Shown: positions 1-7,898 of the stretch, piece after piece | Position numbering within the stretch: position 1 is the stretch's first letter | Layout of the letters: the number at the start of each line of letters is the position of its first letter | Origin: Trinickia caryophylli | GTDB taxonomy: Bacteria > Pseudomonadota > Gammaproteobacteria > Burkholderiales > Burkholderiaceae | Length of the DNA stretch: 64,000 nt | Direction: 5' to 3' | Assembly (NCBI RefSeq): GCF_034424545.1 | Contig: NZ_CP139970.1 | Location: 1,798,001 to 1,862,000 of the forward strand | The notes under the pieces: model-generated | Database searches by the model: none | Told to the model about the DNA's origin: nothing | The model's input: the letters and a program-made list of their open reading frames with translations, nothing else | Made by a program: the position numbers and the translations under genes

Positions 1-272
1 CCGTAGGCGTTGCTGATGCGAAGCCGAACGCCTCGCCCCGAGAGCGTCGGATAAACGATCTGCCGCACGGTGCGGCCCGCCACATCCGGCCCGCTATAGA
101 GCGGCGGCGGCGACTCGATCTCCGGAATCGATTGCATGGCCGTTGCCCAGGCGGTCACCCAGCCACCGGCATCGGGCGCCGCGGCCTGCACAGGTGCGCC
201 GGCGACAGTCGCGGCCATCAGCATCGATGCGATAAAAGCGCGGCGGGCGCGCGAAAGAAGACGAGCGGACAT
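1..272 (-). CDS. SGNH/GDSL-family hydrolase, N-terminal fragment (cut by window edge)
   Basis: About 90 residues are visible; the 3' part lies outside the window. The start ATG (complement of 270-272) opens a signal peptide: a basic n-region rich in Arg, a hydrophobic stretch and an AxA-type cleavage region near residue 30. The mature part begins with the WVTAWATAMQ signature and a segment (VAGRTVRQIV, then RLRISNAYG) that I associate with exported SGNH/GDSL esterases of Burkholderia. The catalytic Ser-Asp-His residues cannot be checked because the C-terminal part is missing. It is transcribed away from the lipoprotein operon at 639, and the shared intergenic region holds a long 9-bp tandem repeat. 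An extracytoplasmic ester hydrolase is likely; the substrate is unknown. Confidence 0.7.
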   Translation of the reverse strand, partial: MSARLLSRARRAFIASMLMAATVAGAPVQAAAPDAGGWVTAWATAMQSIPEIESPPPLYSGPDVAGRTVRQIVYPTLSGRGVRLRISNAY

Positions 273-372
273 CTGTGGTCGAAAAAGGGAACGCGATGCG
301 GCGATTTTGCCCGACGAATCCGACACGTGTCGAAAAGGGCCTCCGTCTCGTTCGCGCGCTTGTCCTGCTCGT

Positions 373-516
373 CCCGCTCCTCCCGCTCCTCCCGCTCCTC
401 CCGCTCCTCCCGCTCCTCCCGCTCCTCCCGCTCCTCCCGCTCCTCCCGCTCCTCCCGCTCCTCCCGCTCCTCCCGCTCGTCCCGCTCCTCCCGCTCCTCC
501 CGCTCGTCCCGCTCCT
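373..516. repeat. 9-bp tandem repeat, 16 units, in a divergent promoter region
   Basis: Sixteen head-to-tail copies of CCCGCTCCT fill this stretch. Two copies (472-480 and 499-507) read CCCGCTCGT, and degenerate copies flank both ends. The array lies in the 366-bp gap between the divergent starts of the hydrolase (272) and the lipoprotein (639). In every frame it translates to low-complexity peptide, so I treat it as non-coding. There are no spacers, so it is not a CRISPR array. Such arrays can change copy number by slippage, which here would alter promoter geometry; that consequence is inference. Confidence 0.9.
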
Positions 517-638
517 CCCGCCGGCTGCTCACCCGGCATGCGAAGCCCCGTCGGTGTTTTCCCGGTATTCGCTTTCGTCGGTTTTAATCATCGGCCCCTG
601 GCTGCCGATAAGGCATTTTTCGGGTGATGGAGACCGAC

Positions 639-1019
639 TTGAAAGCACTCGTGAGTCTGCTTGTCGTGGCCGCCCTCTCGGGGTGTGCCCAGTTACAAGC
701 CCTGCAGTCGAACAGGCAGCCTTCACCGGCCGCGTCGCCTCAGCCGCCCGCCCCGCTCGTCGACATTACGATTCCCGCCGATGCGCTGGGCGCCCGCGAC
801 CCTCGCTTGACGGACGTGCTTGCGAAGGTGGGCATGCTCGCTTCGAAGCAGCCGCAGTCCACCACGGTCGTAATCGCGGCGCTCACGCAGGATTTCGCGT
901 ACCTGAATCAGTCGGTCCGGCGCGGTATCGCGCCCTCCCGAGCCAGTTCGGTGCGGCTCGAGAACATCGCCGCGGGCAGTTGCCAGCCCTACAGCGTGCA
1001 GGTCAAACCCGCCGAGTAG
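639..1019 (+). CDS. Small predicted lipoprotein of unknown function
   Basis: The protein has about 126 residues. From the TTG at 639 the N-terminus is MKALVSLLVVAALSGC, a textbook lipoprotein signal with an LSGC lipobox, so it should be lipid-anchored in the envelope. I chose TTG because GGAG at 629-632 sits six bases upstream; in-frame ATG 627 and GTG 624 are alternatives that lack a good ribosome-binding site. The rest is a Pro-rich linker and a short domain ending in a Cys-containing tail, with no family I recognise. It is the first of three same-strand exported-protein genes, and the next begins four bases after its stop, so they are probably co-transcribed with the lytic transglycosylase at 1545. 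Confidence 0.65.
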   Translation: MKALVSLLVVAALSGCAQLQALQSNRQPSPAASPQPPAPLVDITIPADALGARDPRLTDVLAKVGMLASKQPQSTTVVIAALTQDFAYLNQSVRRGIAPSRASSVRLENIAAGSCQPYSVQVKPAE

Positions 1020-1022
1020 CCC

Positions 1023-1514
1023 ATGGAAACCGTCATGATTCCGCGTTTCGCCCCGGCCACGGCCGGCGTCGGCCTGTTCGTCCCTTTCGTCCCTTTCGTC
1101 CCTTTCGTCCCTTTCGTCCCTTTCGTCCCTTTCGTCCTTCTCGCGACCGCGCTGCCCGCGCGCGCCGAGACGAGCCGATCCGGAGGCGCATTCACCCCGC
1201 CCGCCAAGGTCGCCACGGAAACCGCAGGCCCCAGCCAGCTCTTTCCGCCGCTGCCGCCGCTTGCGTCGCTGCCGCCATCGGCCGCCCAACAGCTGGAAGA
1301 AGGCGCCCCGGCCGCCGGCGAGCGCAAGCCCGGCAAGAAGACGCACCGGGGCGCGCCGCGCAGGACTGCGGAGACGAGCGTGCGAATGGTCGTCAGCGAC
1401 GATTCGATCGCCTACCTCGCCGCAGTAGACCGCAAACTCGACGACGCCCTGCGCCATGCGCCGCGCGATCCGCACGCAGCGCCCGGTGTTGTCTCGGTCG
1501 CGCTGTCGCGATAG
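1023..1514 (+). CDS. Exported protein with a Phe-Val-Pro repeat in its signal peptide
   Basis: The protein has 163 residues and no recognised family. After a short n-region the hydrophobic core is FVP repeated six times, encoded by a 9-bp tandem repeat, followed by a small-residue region ending ALPARA that looks like a signal peptidase site. The mature part is Pro-rich, then basic (GERKPGKKTHRG), then a small C-terminal segment. ATG 1023 has only a weak ribosome-binding site; ATG 1035 is an alternative. It lies between a lipoprotein and a lytic transglycosylase gene, which suggests a role at the envelope. The repeated prolines in the signal core are unusual, and export may depend on copy number (inference). 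Confidence 0.55.
   Translation: METVMIPRFAPATAGVGLFVPFVPFVPFVPFVPFVPFVLLATALPARAETSRSGGAFTPPAKVATETAGPSQLFPPLPPLASLPPSAAQQLEEGAPAAGERKPGKKTHRGAPRRTAETSVRMVVSDDSIAYLAAVDRKLDDALRHAPRDPHAAPGVVSVALSR
1077..1139 (+). repeat. 9-bp tandem repeat inside a signal-peptide coding region
   Basis: Six perfect copies of TTCGTCCCT plus a seventh imperfect copy. The array is in frame and encodes Phe-Val-Pro each time, so gain or loss of a unit changes signal-core length by three residues without a frameshift. Read as CCCTTTCGT, the unit matches seven of nine bases of the CCCGCTCGT variant of the array at 373-516. Confidence 0.95.
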
Positions 1515-1544
1515 CGCGGAACACGGATACCGGAGCCGACGACG

Positions 1545-2021
1545 ATGCCCTTGTCCCCCACCGCCCTTCCCGCTGCCCGCCTGTGGCGTCGGACCGCCGT
1601 GCTGGCGCTCCTCGGGGCGTCGCTGGCACCTTGCCTGGCCCGTGCCGACGACGATTGCTTCGCTCGCGCGGGAAGCTACCAGGGGGTGAACCCGCTCGTC
1701 TTGCGGGCGATTGCCTGGTACGAGTCGAAGGGCAACCCCAATGCGATCCACCGCAACGCGGACGGCAGCATCGACATCGGCCAGGCCCAGATCAACTCGG
1801 TGCACTTCGCTGAGTTGCGCCGCCATGGCGTGCCGCCGGCCGCGCTCAAGGATCCCTGCGTCAACACCTACGTGGCCGCCTGGATGCTCAAACAAAAGAT
1901 GATCCGCCACGGCAACACGTGGCAGGCGATCGGCGCCTATCACTCCGAGACACCGGCCCTGCGCGATCACTATGCGCGCGGCATCCACGCCGTGCTCGTC
2001 TCCTGGGGCGTCGCGCCATAG
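1545..2021 (+). CDS. IagB/VirB1-like lytic transglycosylase
   Basis: The protein has 158 residues with a cleavable signal peptide (hydrophobic stretch, then CLARADDD). The rest is a compact SLT domain: AIAWYESKGNP carries the catalytic Glu, followed by IDIGQAQINS and a C-terminal AIGAYHSE segment, all typical of specialised transglycosylases that open peptidoglycan for secretion or pilus machines. It would cleave glycan strands in the periplasm. CGGAG at 1531-1535 fits as the ribosome-binding site. The two genes upstream encode a lipoprotein and another exported protein, so the three may be a small envelope module; no machine genes (ATPase, secretin) are visible here. Which apparatus it serves is unknown. 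Confidence 0.8.
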   Translation: MPLSPTALPAARLWRRTAVLALLGASLAPCLARADDDCFARAGSYQGVNPLVLRAIAWYESKGNPNAIHRNADGSIDIGQAQINSVHFAELRRHGVPPAALKDPCVNTYVAAWMLKQKMIRHGNTWQAIGAYHSETPALRDHYARGIHAVLVSWGVAP

Positions 2022-2145
2022 GGGGCGGCTGGCGATTGCCCGAAGGCAATCATGAATAAGACGAAAGACGAACGGCCGCCTGCCCCGGCCGGGGCCAGGG
2101 CACTCCGCGTGCGCTCCTCCATTCGACCCGATAAATTTATTTATT

Positions 2146-2161
2146 AACCGACCGGTCGGTT
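2146..2161. promoter_or_regulatory. Probable PaaR operator and paaA promoter
   Basis: AACCGACCGGTCGGTT is a perfect 16-bp palindrome of the kind bound by TetR-family phenylacetate repressors in Burkholderia. It sits 52 bp before the paaA start, next to an AT-rich stretch and just upstream of a TATACT -10-like box at 2166-2171. A repressor bound here would block polymerase. The likely ligand-responsive repressor is encoded at 6252. Binding is inferred from position and symmetry. Confidence 0.75.
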
Positions 2162-2212
2162 GATTTATACTGACGTCCACGCCAATCCCCTGTCAGGACG
2201 ACCCGGTTCGCC

Positions 2213-3211
2213 ATGTACACGCAATCTCTGGATCTCCCCGGCAATGTCGCGGCCGCCGAAGCCGGACCAGCCACGCCCGAGCAGGAACGCTTCGATGCGG
2301 TGATCGCGACCGACGGCAAGATCGAACCGCGGGACTGGATGCCGGAGGCCTATCGCAAGACGCTCGTGCGGCAAATTTCGCAGCACGCGCACTCTGAAAT
2401 CGTCGGCATGCTGCCCGAGGGCAACTGGATCAGCCGCGCGCCGAGCCTCAAGCGAAAAGCCATCCTGCTCGCCAAGGTTCAGGACGAGGGCGGCCACGGG
2501 CTCTATCTCTATAGCGCCGCCGAGACGCTCGGTGTCGCGCGCGATGCGCTCGTCGATGCCCTTCATGCCGGCCGCGCCAAATACTCGAGCATCTTCAATT
2601 ACCCGACGCCTGCCTGGGCTGACGTCGGCGTCATCGGATGGCTCGTGGACGGCGCCGCGATCATGAACCAGATTCCGCTGTGCCGCTGTACCTACGGCCC
2701 CTATGCGCGCGCGATGATCCGCATCTGCAAGGAGGAATCGTTCCATCAGCGCCAAGGCTTCGATGCCCTGCTCGCGATGATGCGCGGCACCGACGCGCAA
2801 CGCGCCATGGTGCAGCAGGCCGTGAACCGCTGGTGGTGGCCCGTACTGATGATGTTCGGCCCGAGCGACAAGGATTCCGTGCACAGCCAGCAGTCCGCCC
2901 AATGGGGCATCAAGCGCATCTCGAACGACGACCTGCGGCAAAAGTTCGTCGACGCCACCGTCGAGCAAGCCAAAGTGCTGGGCGTGAGCCTGCCCGATCC
3001 GGATCTGAAATGGAACGAGGCGCGCGGCCATTACGACTATGGCGCGATCGATTGGGACGAGTTCTGGCGCGTCGTGAACGGCGACGGGCCGTGCAACAAA
3101 GAGCGTCTTGCCACGCGCGTGAAAGCGCACGAGGAAGGCGCATGGGTGCGCGAAGCCGCGCTTGCGCACAGCGAGAAAGTGCGCGCACGCGAGCGGCAGC
3201 GGGCAGCCTGA
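2213..3211 (+). CDS. paaA: 1,2-phenylacetyl-CoA epoxidase, subunit PaaA
   Basis: Catalytic diiron subunit of the PaaABCE monooxygenase, which epoxidises the aromatic ring of phenylacetyl-CoA in the cytosol, the committed step of aerobic phenylacetate breakdown. The 332-residue length fits the family. The ferritin-like Glu/His motifs are visible: KVQDEGGHG near residue 90 and [13 protein letters not shown] near residue 180. It is the first gene of a five-gene same-strand cluster in the usual paaABCDE order and follows the palindromic operator at 2146. No paaK (ligase), paaG, paaZ or paaJ is in the window, so the rest of the pathway must be encoded elsewhere. Confidence 0.96.
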   Translation: MYTQSLDLPGNVAAAEAGPATPEQERFDAVIATDGKIEPRDWMPEAYRKTLVRQISQHAHSEIVGMLPEGNWISRAPSLKRKAILLAKVQDEGGHGLYLYSAAETLGVARDALVDALHAGRAKYSSIFNYPTPAWADVGVIGWLVDGAAIMNQIPLCRCTYGPYARAMIRICKEESFHQRQGFDALLAMMRGTDAQRAMVQQAVNRWWWPVLMMFGPSDKDSVHSQQSAQWGIKRISNDDLRQKFVDATVEQAKVLGVSLPDPDLKWNEARGHYDYGAIDWDEFWRVVNGDGPCNKERLATRVKAHEEGAWVREAALAHSEKVRARERQRAA

Positions 3212-3255
3212 GGCCCGCCGCTTCCTACACCGTCTTCACGAGGGAGAGAATTTCG

Positions 3256-3540
3256 ATGAACAAGGAATGGCCGATCTGGGAAGTCTTCGTGCGCAGCAAG
3301 CAGGGGCTCGACCACAAGCACTGCGGGAGCCTCCATGCGGCGGATGCGTCGATGGCACTGCGCATGGCGCGCGACGTCTATACGCGGCGCCAGGAAGGCG
3401 TGAGCATCTGGGTCGTTCCGGCAGCGGCCATCACCGCATCGGACCCCAACGAAAAAGGCGAGTTCTTCGATCCCGCCGGCGACAAGATCTACCGCCACCC
3501 GACGTTCTATACGTTGCCCGCAGAAGTCGATCACATGTGA
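3256..3540 (+). CDS. paaB: 1,2-phenylacetyl-CoA epoxidase, subunit PaaB
   Basis: A 94-residue subunit of the phenylacetyl-CoA epoxidase. It begins MNKEWPIWEVFVRSKQGLDH, the conserved PaaB N-terminus, and ends ATFYTLPAEV-like (here FYTLPAEVDHM). ATG 3256 follows AGGGAGAG at 3241-3248, a good ribosome-binding site; the reading frame stays open far upstream, but that stretch overlaps paaA and is not coding. PaaB is thought to bridge PaaAC heterodimers and is needed for oxygenase activity; it carries no catalytic metal. It lies 44 bp after paaA and 7 bp before paaC, consistent with one operon. Confidence 0.95.
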   Translation: MNKEWPIWEVFVRSKQGLDHKHCGSLHAADASMALRMARDVYTRRQEGVSIWVVPAAAITASDPNEKGEFFDPAGDKIYRHPTFYTLPAEVDHM

Positions 3541-3547
3541 GCCGCTC

Positions 3548-4351
3548 ATGACCATTACCGCGGAACACATCGCCTACGTGCTGCGGCTCGCCGACAATGC
3601 ACTGATCCTCGGCCAGCGCAATGCCGAATGGTGCGGGCATGGGCCCGTGCTGGAAGAAGACATCGCGCTCGCCAATATGAGCCTCGACCTCATCGGGCAG
3701 GCGCGCCTGCTCTACACGCATGCGGCGGCGCTCGAAGCGCAAGCTGGCGGCGCGCCGCGCACCGAGGACGACTACGCCTACTTTCGCAGCGAGCGCGAAT
3801 TTCGCAACTACACGCTCGTGGAGCTGCCTCACTGCGGCCCGCTCTGTGCCACGGCCCGAACCGAGCGCGACTATGCCGTCACGATCGTGCGCAACTTTTT
3901 CTACGCGGCGCTGATGGCACACCTGTGGCCGGCGCTCGAAGCGTCGCGCGACGAAACGCTCGCCGCGATCGCCGCCAAAGCGATCAAGGAGACACGCTAC
4001 CACTTGCATCATGCGCGCGAATGGCTCGTGCGCTTCGGCGACGGCACCGATGAATCGCATCGCCGCGCACAGGCAGCGCTCGACTATCTGCTGCCGTATA
4101 CGCGCGAGTTTTTCGCCTCCGATCCGATCGAGCAGGCCGTCGCGCGCGCCGGCATCGGCGTGGAGGCGGCCGATGTCGAAGCGGCGTGGTCAGCCGATCT
4201 CGCCAGCGCACTCGACGAAGCGACCCTCGCGCGGCCAGAGCCCGCGCAGTACGTGACGCAGGGCAAACTCGGCGAGCACTCGGAGCACATCGGCTTCCTG
4301 CTCGCCGAAATGCAAAGCCTCGCGCGTCAGCACCCCGGCGCGACCTGGTAG
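3548..4351 (+). CDS. paaC: 1,2-phenylacetyl-CoA epoxidase, subunit PaaC
   Basis: A 267-residue ferritin-like structural subunit that pairs with PaaA in the epoxidase core. It is recognised by LRLADNALILGQRNAEWCGH at the N-terminus, the EEDIALANMSLDLIGQAR segment and the helix KAIKETRYHLHHAREWL. PaaC is the non-catalytic partner and lacks a full metal site in characterised enzymes. It is separated from paaB by only 7 bp, and paaD follows after 43 bp. Normal length, no sign of damage. Confidence 0.95.
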   Translation: MTITAEHIAYVLRLADNALILGQRNAEWCGHGPVLEEDIALANMSLDLIGQARLLYTHAAALEAQAGGAPRTEDDYAYFRSEREFRNYTLVELPHCGPLCATARTERDYAVTIVRNFFYAALMAHLWPALEASRDETLAAIAAKAIKETRYHLHHAREWLVRFGDGTDESHRRAQAALDYLLPYTREFFASDPIEQAVARAGIGVEAADVEAAWSADLASALDEATLARPEPAQYVTQGKLGEHSEHIGFLLAEMQSLARQHPGATW

Positions 4352-4394
4352 GCGTGGGCACCGTGCCACCTCAAGCCCCTGCGGCATCGGCAAC

Positions 4395-4931
4395 ATGTTA
4401 AGCACTCCACAACTTCAGGCCGACGAGCGCCTCGCGCAGGCGTGGGCGGTGCTCGAATCGGTGCCCGACCCGGAGATCCCCGTCGTCTCCATTCGCGAAC
4501 TCGGGATCCTGCGCGGGCTTGCTCGCGACGAGGATGGCCTGCTGCACGTCACGATCACGCCCACCTATTCCGGATGTCCCGCAATGGCGCAGATCGCCGA
4601 GGATATCGGCGCGGCACTCGATCAGGCAGGACTCGCGCCTTATCGCATCGAGACCGTGCTCGCGCCGCCCTGGTCGACCGATTGGATCAGCGAAAGCGCT
4701 CGCGCGAAGTTGCACGCCTACGGCATCGCGCCGCCTGCCGGCCATTGCGCCAGCACGCCCGCCGCCGAGCAACCGGTCCGTTTCGCTGCGCCCATGGGCG
4801 TGGCCCCGGCCTGCCCGCGATGCGGCTCCGCGCAAACGGAACGACTGGCGCAGTTCGGCTCGACTGCCTGCAAAGCGCTTTACCGATGTCTTGCCTGCCG
4901 CGAGCCGTTCGACTACTTCAAACCGTATTGA
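4395..4931 (+). CDS. paaD: Phenylacetate degradation maturation protein PaaD
   Basis: A 178-residue protein with an N-terminal MIP18/DUF59-type domain (VLESVPDPEIPVVSIRELGI, then TPTYSGCPAM) and a C-terminal Cys-rich element (CPRCGS near residue 137, then CLACREPFDYFKPY at the end) that looks like a metal-binding ribbon. MIP18-family proteins act in iron-sulfur cluster assembly, and PaaD is believed to help mature the PaaE reductase or the oxygenase. It is needed for the pathway but is not a subunit of the purified enzyme. It sits in the conserved position between paaC and paaE. Confidence 0.93.
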   Translation: MLSTPQLQADERLAQAWAVLESVPDPEIPVVSIRELGILRGLARDEDGLLHVTITPTYSGCPAMAQIAEDIGAALDQAGLAPYRIETVLAPPWSTDWISESARAKLHAYGIAPPAGHCASTPAAEQPVRFAAPMGVAPACPRCGSAQTERLAQFGSTACKALYRCLACREPFDYFKPY

Positions 4932-4951
4932 TCAGATTGGATATGGCGATT

Positions 4952-6040
4952 ATGGCGACCCCGCAATTTCATTCGCTGCGCATTCGCGAGGTGCGGCCCG
5001 AAACGGCCGATTCGGTCTCGGTCTCGTTCGAGGTGCCGCCCGCGCTGCGCGAGCACTATCGCTTCACGCAAGGCCAGTTCGTCACGCTGAAGGCCCACGT
5101 CGACGGCATCGAGTTGCGGCGCTCCTATTCGATCTGCGTCGGCGTGACCGATTACGAGCGCGACGGCGAACTGCGCATCGGCATCAAACGCGTGCGCGGC
5201 GGGCGTTTTTCCAACTTCGCCTTCGATACGCTCGAACCGGGGCATACGATCGACGTCATGACGCCCGACGGGCGTTTCTTCACGCATCTGAATGCCGAGC
5301 ACGGCAAGCGATACCTCGCTTTCGCCGGCGGTTCGGGTATCACGCCCGTGCTCGCCATTGTCAAGACGACGCTCGAGCTCGAGCCGCGCAGCACGTTCAC
5401 GCTCGTCTACGGTAACCGCGACGTGGCCTCGATCATGTTCGCCGAAGCGCTCGAGGATCTGAAGAACCGTTATATGGATCGCTTCGTCCTGTACCACGTG
5501 CTCTCCGACGATCTCCAGGATGTGGCGCTCTTCAACGGCGTGCTCGACGAGGCCAAATGCACGGCCTTCCTCCAAACGCTCGTACCCGCCGACTCGGTCG
5601 ACGAGGCATTCATCTGCGGTCCCGCGCCTATGATGGACGCCGCCGAAGCCGCACTGAAGGCCGCCGGCCTGGCCGAAACGAAGATCCACGTGGAGCGCTT
5701 CGGTACCCCGCTGCCGCAAGCAGGCGCCCCCGTCATCGAGATCACCGATGCGACACCGGCGGCCGAACTCGAAATCGTCCTCGACGGTAAGCGCCGCAAG
5801 CTGCGCCTGCCCTACGAAGGCGCGAGCCTGCTCGACGTCGGCCTGCACGCCGGCCTCGCGCTGCCTTACGCCTGCAAGGGCGGCGTTTGCTGCACCTGTC
5901 GCGCGAAAGTGCTCGAAGGGCAGGTGCGCATGGACAAGAATTACACGCTCGAGGACCATGAGATCCGCGATGGCTTCGTGCTTACCTGCCAGTGTCATCC
6001 GGTTAGCGAACGCGTGGTCGTCAGCTACGACGAACGGTAA
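4952..6040 (+). CDS. paaE: 1,2-phenylacetyl-CoA epoxidase reductase, subunit PaaE
   Basis: A 362-residue electron-transfer subunit that passes electrons from NADPH to the PaaAC diiron centre. Domains in order: FAD-binding fold (RRSYSICVGV), NAD(P)-binding fold (FAGGSGITPVLA and FICGPAPMMD) and a C-terminal plant-type 2Fe-2S ferredoxin domain (CKGGVCCTCRAK with a later CQC). I chose ATG 4952 because MATPQFHSLRIREV matches the usual start; ATG 4943 adds three residues and is also possible. Last gene of the paa cluster; a 211-bp gap with two 9-bp repeats separates it from paaR. Confidence 0.94.
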   Translation: MATPQFHSLRIREVRPETADSVSVSFEVPPALREHYRFTQGQFVTLKAHVDGIELRRSYSICVGVTDYERDGELRIGIKRVRGGRFSNFAFDTLEPGHTIDVMTPDGRFFTHLNAEHGKRYLAFAGGSGITPVLAIVKTTLELEPRSTFTLVYGNRDVASIMFAEALEDLKNRYMDRFVLYHVLSDDLQDVALFNGVLDEAKCTAFLQTLVPADSVDEAFICGPAPMMDAAEAALKAAGLAETKIHVERFGTPLPQAGAPVIEITDATPAAELEIVLDGKRRKLRLPYEGASLLDVGLHAGLALPYACKGGVCCTCRAKVLEGQVRMDKNYTLEDHEIRDGFVLTCQCHPVSERVVVSYDER

Positions 6041-6251
6041 GCCGTAACCACAGACCGGCCCGATTGCAGGACAGTCCGGACAGTCCGGCCGGTCGAGCCG
6101 GCCCGGCCGCGTTGGTTTCGCGTAAACTAGCGCCGCGCAGCCGCCGCACCTCTTACGGGCGGCAGGCCGGCGCGGCCGCAGGCCCACGCCATCGCGTGCG
6201 GCCGCACCTCGCGGCAAAACGACAAAAACGCTTTCCTGATCGACCGACGCC

Positions 6252-6866
6252 ATGGCCCGCACACGAGCCCCCGACCACGAAATCCAGCGCGACCAGATCC
6301 TCGAACTCGCCGCCGCCAAATTCGCGCAAACGAGCTACCCGAGCACGTCGATGGCAGACCTCGCCAATGCGAGCGGCACCTCCAAAGCGCGGCTCTATCA
6401 CTATTACGACAGCAAGGAGGCGATTCTTTTCGATCTGCTCGACCGCTACACGAAGCGGCTCATGTTGATCATCGCCGAAGTCGAAGGCTCGAGCCAGCGC
6501 CGCGGGCTCTCGGAGCGCGAAACCTTTGCGGAACTCGTGCGCGCGTTCCTGACCGAGTACGAAACCTCGCACAGCCGGCACGTGGCGCTGCTCAACGACG
6601 TGAAGTATCTGGTCGACGCACAACGTGAAATCATCCTCGACCGGCAACGGGACATCGTGGCCGCATTCTCCCGCCAACTTGCCCGCGCTTATCCGGAGCG
6701 CGTCGACAAGGACAACCAGACTCCGCTCACGATGATGGTCTTCGGCATGATCAACTGGACCTTCACCTGGCTCAAGCCCGGGGGCCAGCTCGGCTATCAG
6801 GATTTCGCCCGGCAGGTGGTCGACGTGCTCGAACACGGGCTCGCTCAGGGCGCTCCCCCGAAATAG
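6252..6866 (+). CDS. paaR: TetR-family regulator, probable PaaR
   Basis: A 204-residue TetR protein: N-terminal helix-turn-helix (ILELAAAKFAQTSYPSTSMADLANASG, followed by KARLYHYYDSKEAIL) and a helical ligand-binding C-terminal domain. TetR regulators linked to paa genes in beta-proteobacteria repress paaABCDE until phenylacetyl-CoA binds. Its position right after paaE, and a TetR-type palindrome at 2146 before paaA, make that role likely here. I see no second copy of that palindrome in front of this gene, so direct self-repression is not evident. Confidence 0.85.
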   Translation: MARTRAPDHEIQRDQILELAAAKFAQTSYPSTSMADLANASGTSKARLYHYYDSKEAILFDLLDRYTKRLMLIIAEVEGSSQRRGLSERETFAELVRAFLTEYETSHSRHVALLNDVKYLVDAQREIILDRQRDIVAAFSRQLARAYPERVDKDNQTPLTMMVFGMINWTFTWLKPGGQLGYQDFARQVVDVLEHGLAQGAPPK

Positions 6867-7109
6867 CACAGCGACATTGCGCCGCAGCATCGGAAATGGG
6901 GCTACCCGCTCCGCCGAGCGGCCGTTTGCTCAAATGCAACACCCCCGACATCTCCTTACAGATCAGTCAGTTAGGTAGCAATTTTCTGGCCATTAGAGGC
7001 AGTCCTCAGCCATAGTACGGGTTTTCCCTAGTGCGCACGATGCGTTTCGGATAGAATTCGCACTGCATTGCAGCAGAATCGTGCAGCAGGCAGCACACAG
7101 GAGAACCAC

Positions 7110-7781
7110 ATGAACGACCACCGCCCCCGGGCCGCCGCACCGATCGACCTCGGTACCCGGCGCACGCACGACGCGAACGGTCGGGAACCGGCTCTCGCCC
7201 GCGAATTGACGGCGCGCGACCGCTGCAAGCTGCTCGATCACTTCCTCGCGCTTGGCGAGGACGACCGCTTCCTGCGCTTTGGCCAGGCCGTTCCCGATCA
7301 CGTGATCGAAAACTATGTGCGCACGATCGACTTCGATCGCGATACGGTATTCGGCGTCTTCGACGAGGCGCTCGAACTCGTGGGCGTCGGTCACCTCGCC
7401 TACCTGCCCGACAACGGCGGCAAGCGCACGGCCGAGTTCGGGGTATCGGTGCTCGAACGCTCGCGCGGCAAGGGCATCGGCACGAAGCTCTTTGAGCGCG
7501 CCTCGATGCACAGCCGGAACACGCACGTGACGCAGCTCTATATGTATTGCCTTTCGCGCAATACGACGATGATGCACATCGCCAAGAAGGCAGGCATGCG
7601 CATCGAGTACGCCTACGGTAGCGCCGACGCCTATCTGTCGCTCCCGCCAGCGGATCAGGCCAGCATCCTGACCGAGATGCTGCTCGAGCAAGCCGCCGTA
7701 TTCGACTACGCGATCAAGCGTCAGGCGCGGCGTACGACGCAGATCATCGAAGCGCTGATTCCATCCGACGCCGTCGCCTGA
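7110..7781 (+). CDS. GNAT-family N-acetyltransferase
   Basis: A 223-residue predicted acetyltransferase. ATG 7110 follows CAGGAGA (7098-7104), a strong ribosome-binding site, so the extra upstream open frame is not used. The acetyl-CoA-binding core is visible as FGVSVLERSRGKGIGTKLFERA, containing the R/Q-x-x-G-x-G/A loop. The C-terminal part (LLEQAAVFDYAIKRQARR) looks helical. The substrate is unknown: GNAT enzymes modify small amines, ribosomal proteins or antibiotics. It is a single-gene unit, ending at the strong terminator at 7830. Confidence 0.85.
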   Translation: MNDHRPRAAAPIDLGTRRTHDANGREPALARELTARDRCKLLDHFLALGEDDRFLRFGQAVPDHVIENYVRTIDFDRDTVFGVFDEALELVGVGHLAYLPDNGGKRTAEFGVSVLERSRGKGIGTKLFERASMHSRNTHVTQLYMYCLSRNTTMMHIAKKAGMRIEYAYGSADAYLSLPPADQASILTEMLLEQAAVFDYAIKRQARRTTQIIEALIPSDAVA

Positions 7782-7829
7782 GGGTGTGCGGGGCGAACGG
7801 CGGTCGAACGCCATACCGAAGGGGTCCAG

Positions 7830-7853
7830 GGCGGCGAAAGCCGCCTTTTTTTT
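7830..7853 (+). terminator. Rho-independent terminator
   Basis: A GGCGGC/GCCGCC stem closed by a GAAA tetraloop and followed directly by eight T residues. It lies 48 bp after the acetyltransferase stop and ends that transcript. Confidence 0.92.
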
Positions 7854-7898
7854 CGCCGTCGCGCCGGCGCGGGCCCCTGGCCGATCCGCCTCGAGGCG

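Noticed and set aside
373..516. CRISPR array
   Set aside because: Units are contiguous 9-mers with no spacers and no cas genes nearby.
275..1813. 512-codon open frame with long Leu-Pro repeats
   Set aside because: It is produced by the 9-bp array and GC-rich shadow sequence, runs across the lipoprotein gene in another frame, and has no family similarity or start site.
723..2180. 485-codon minus-strand frame opposite the three exported-protein genes
   Set aside because: Composition is Arg/Gly/Asp-rich shadow coding; the plus-strand genes have signal peptides and a recognised SLT domain.
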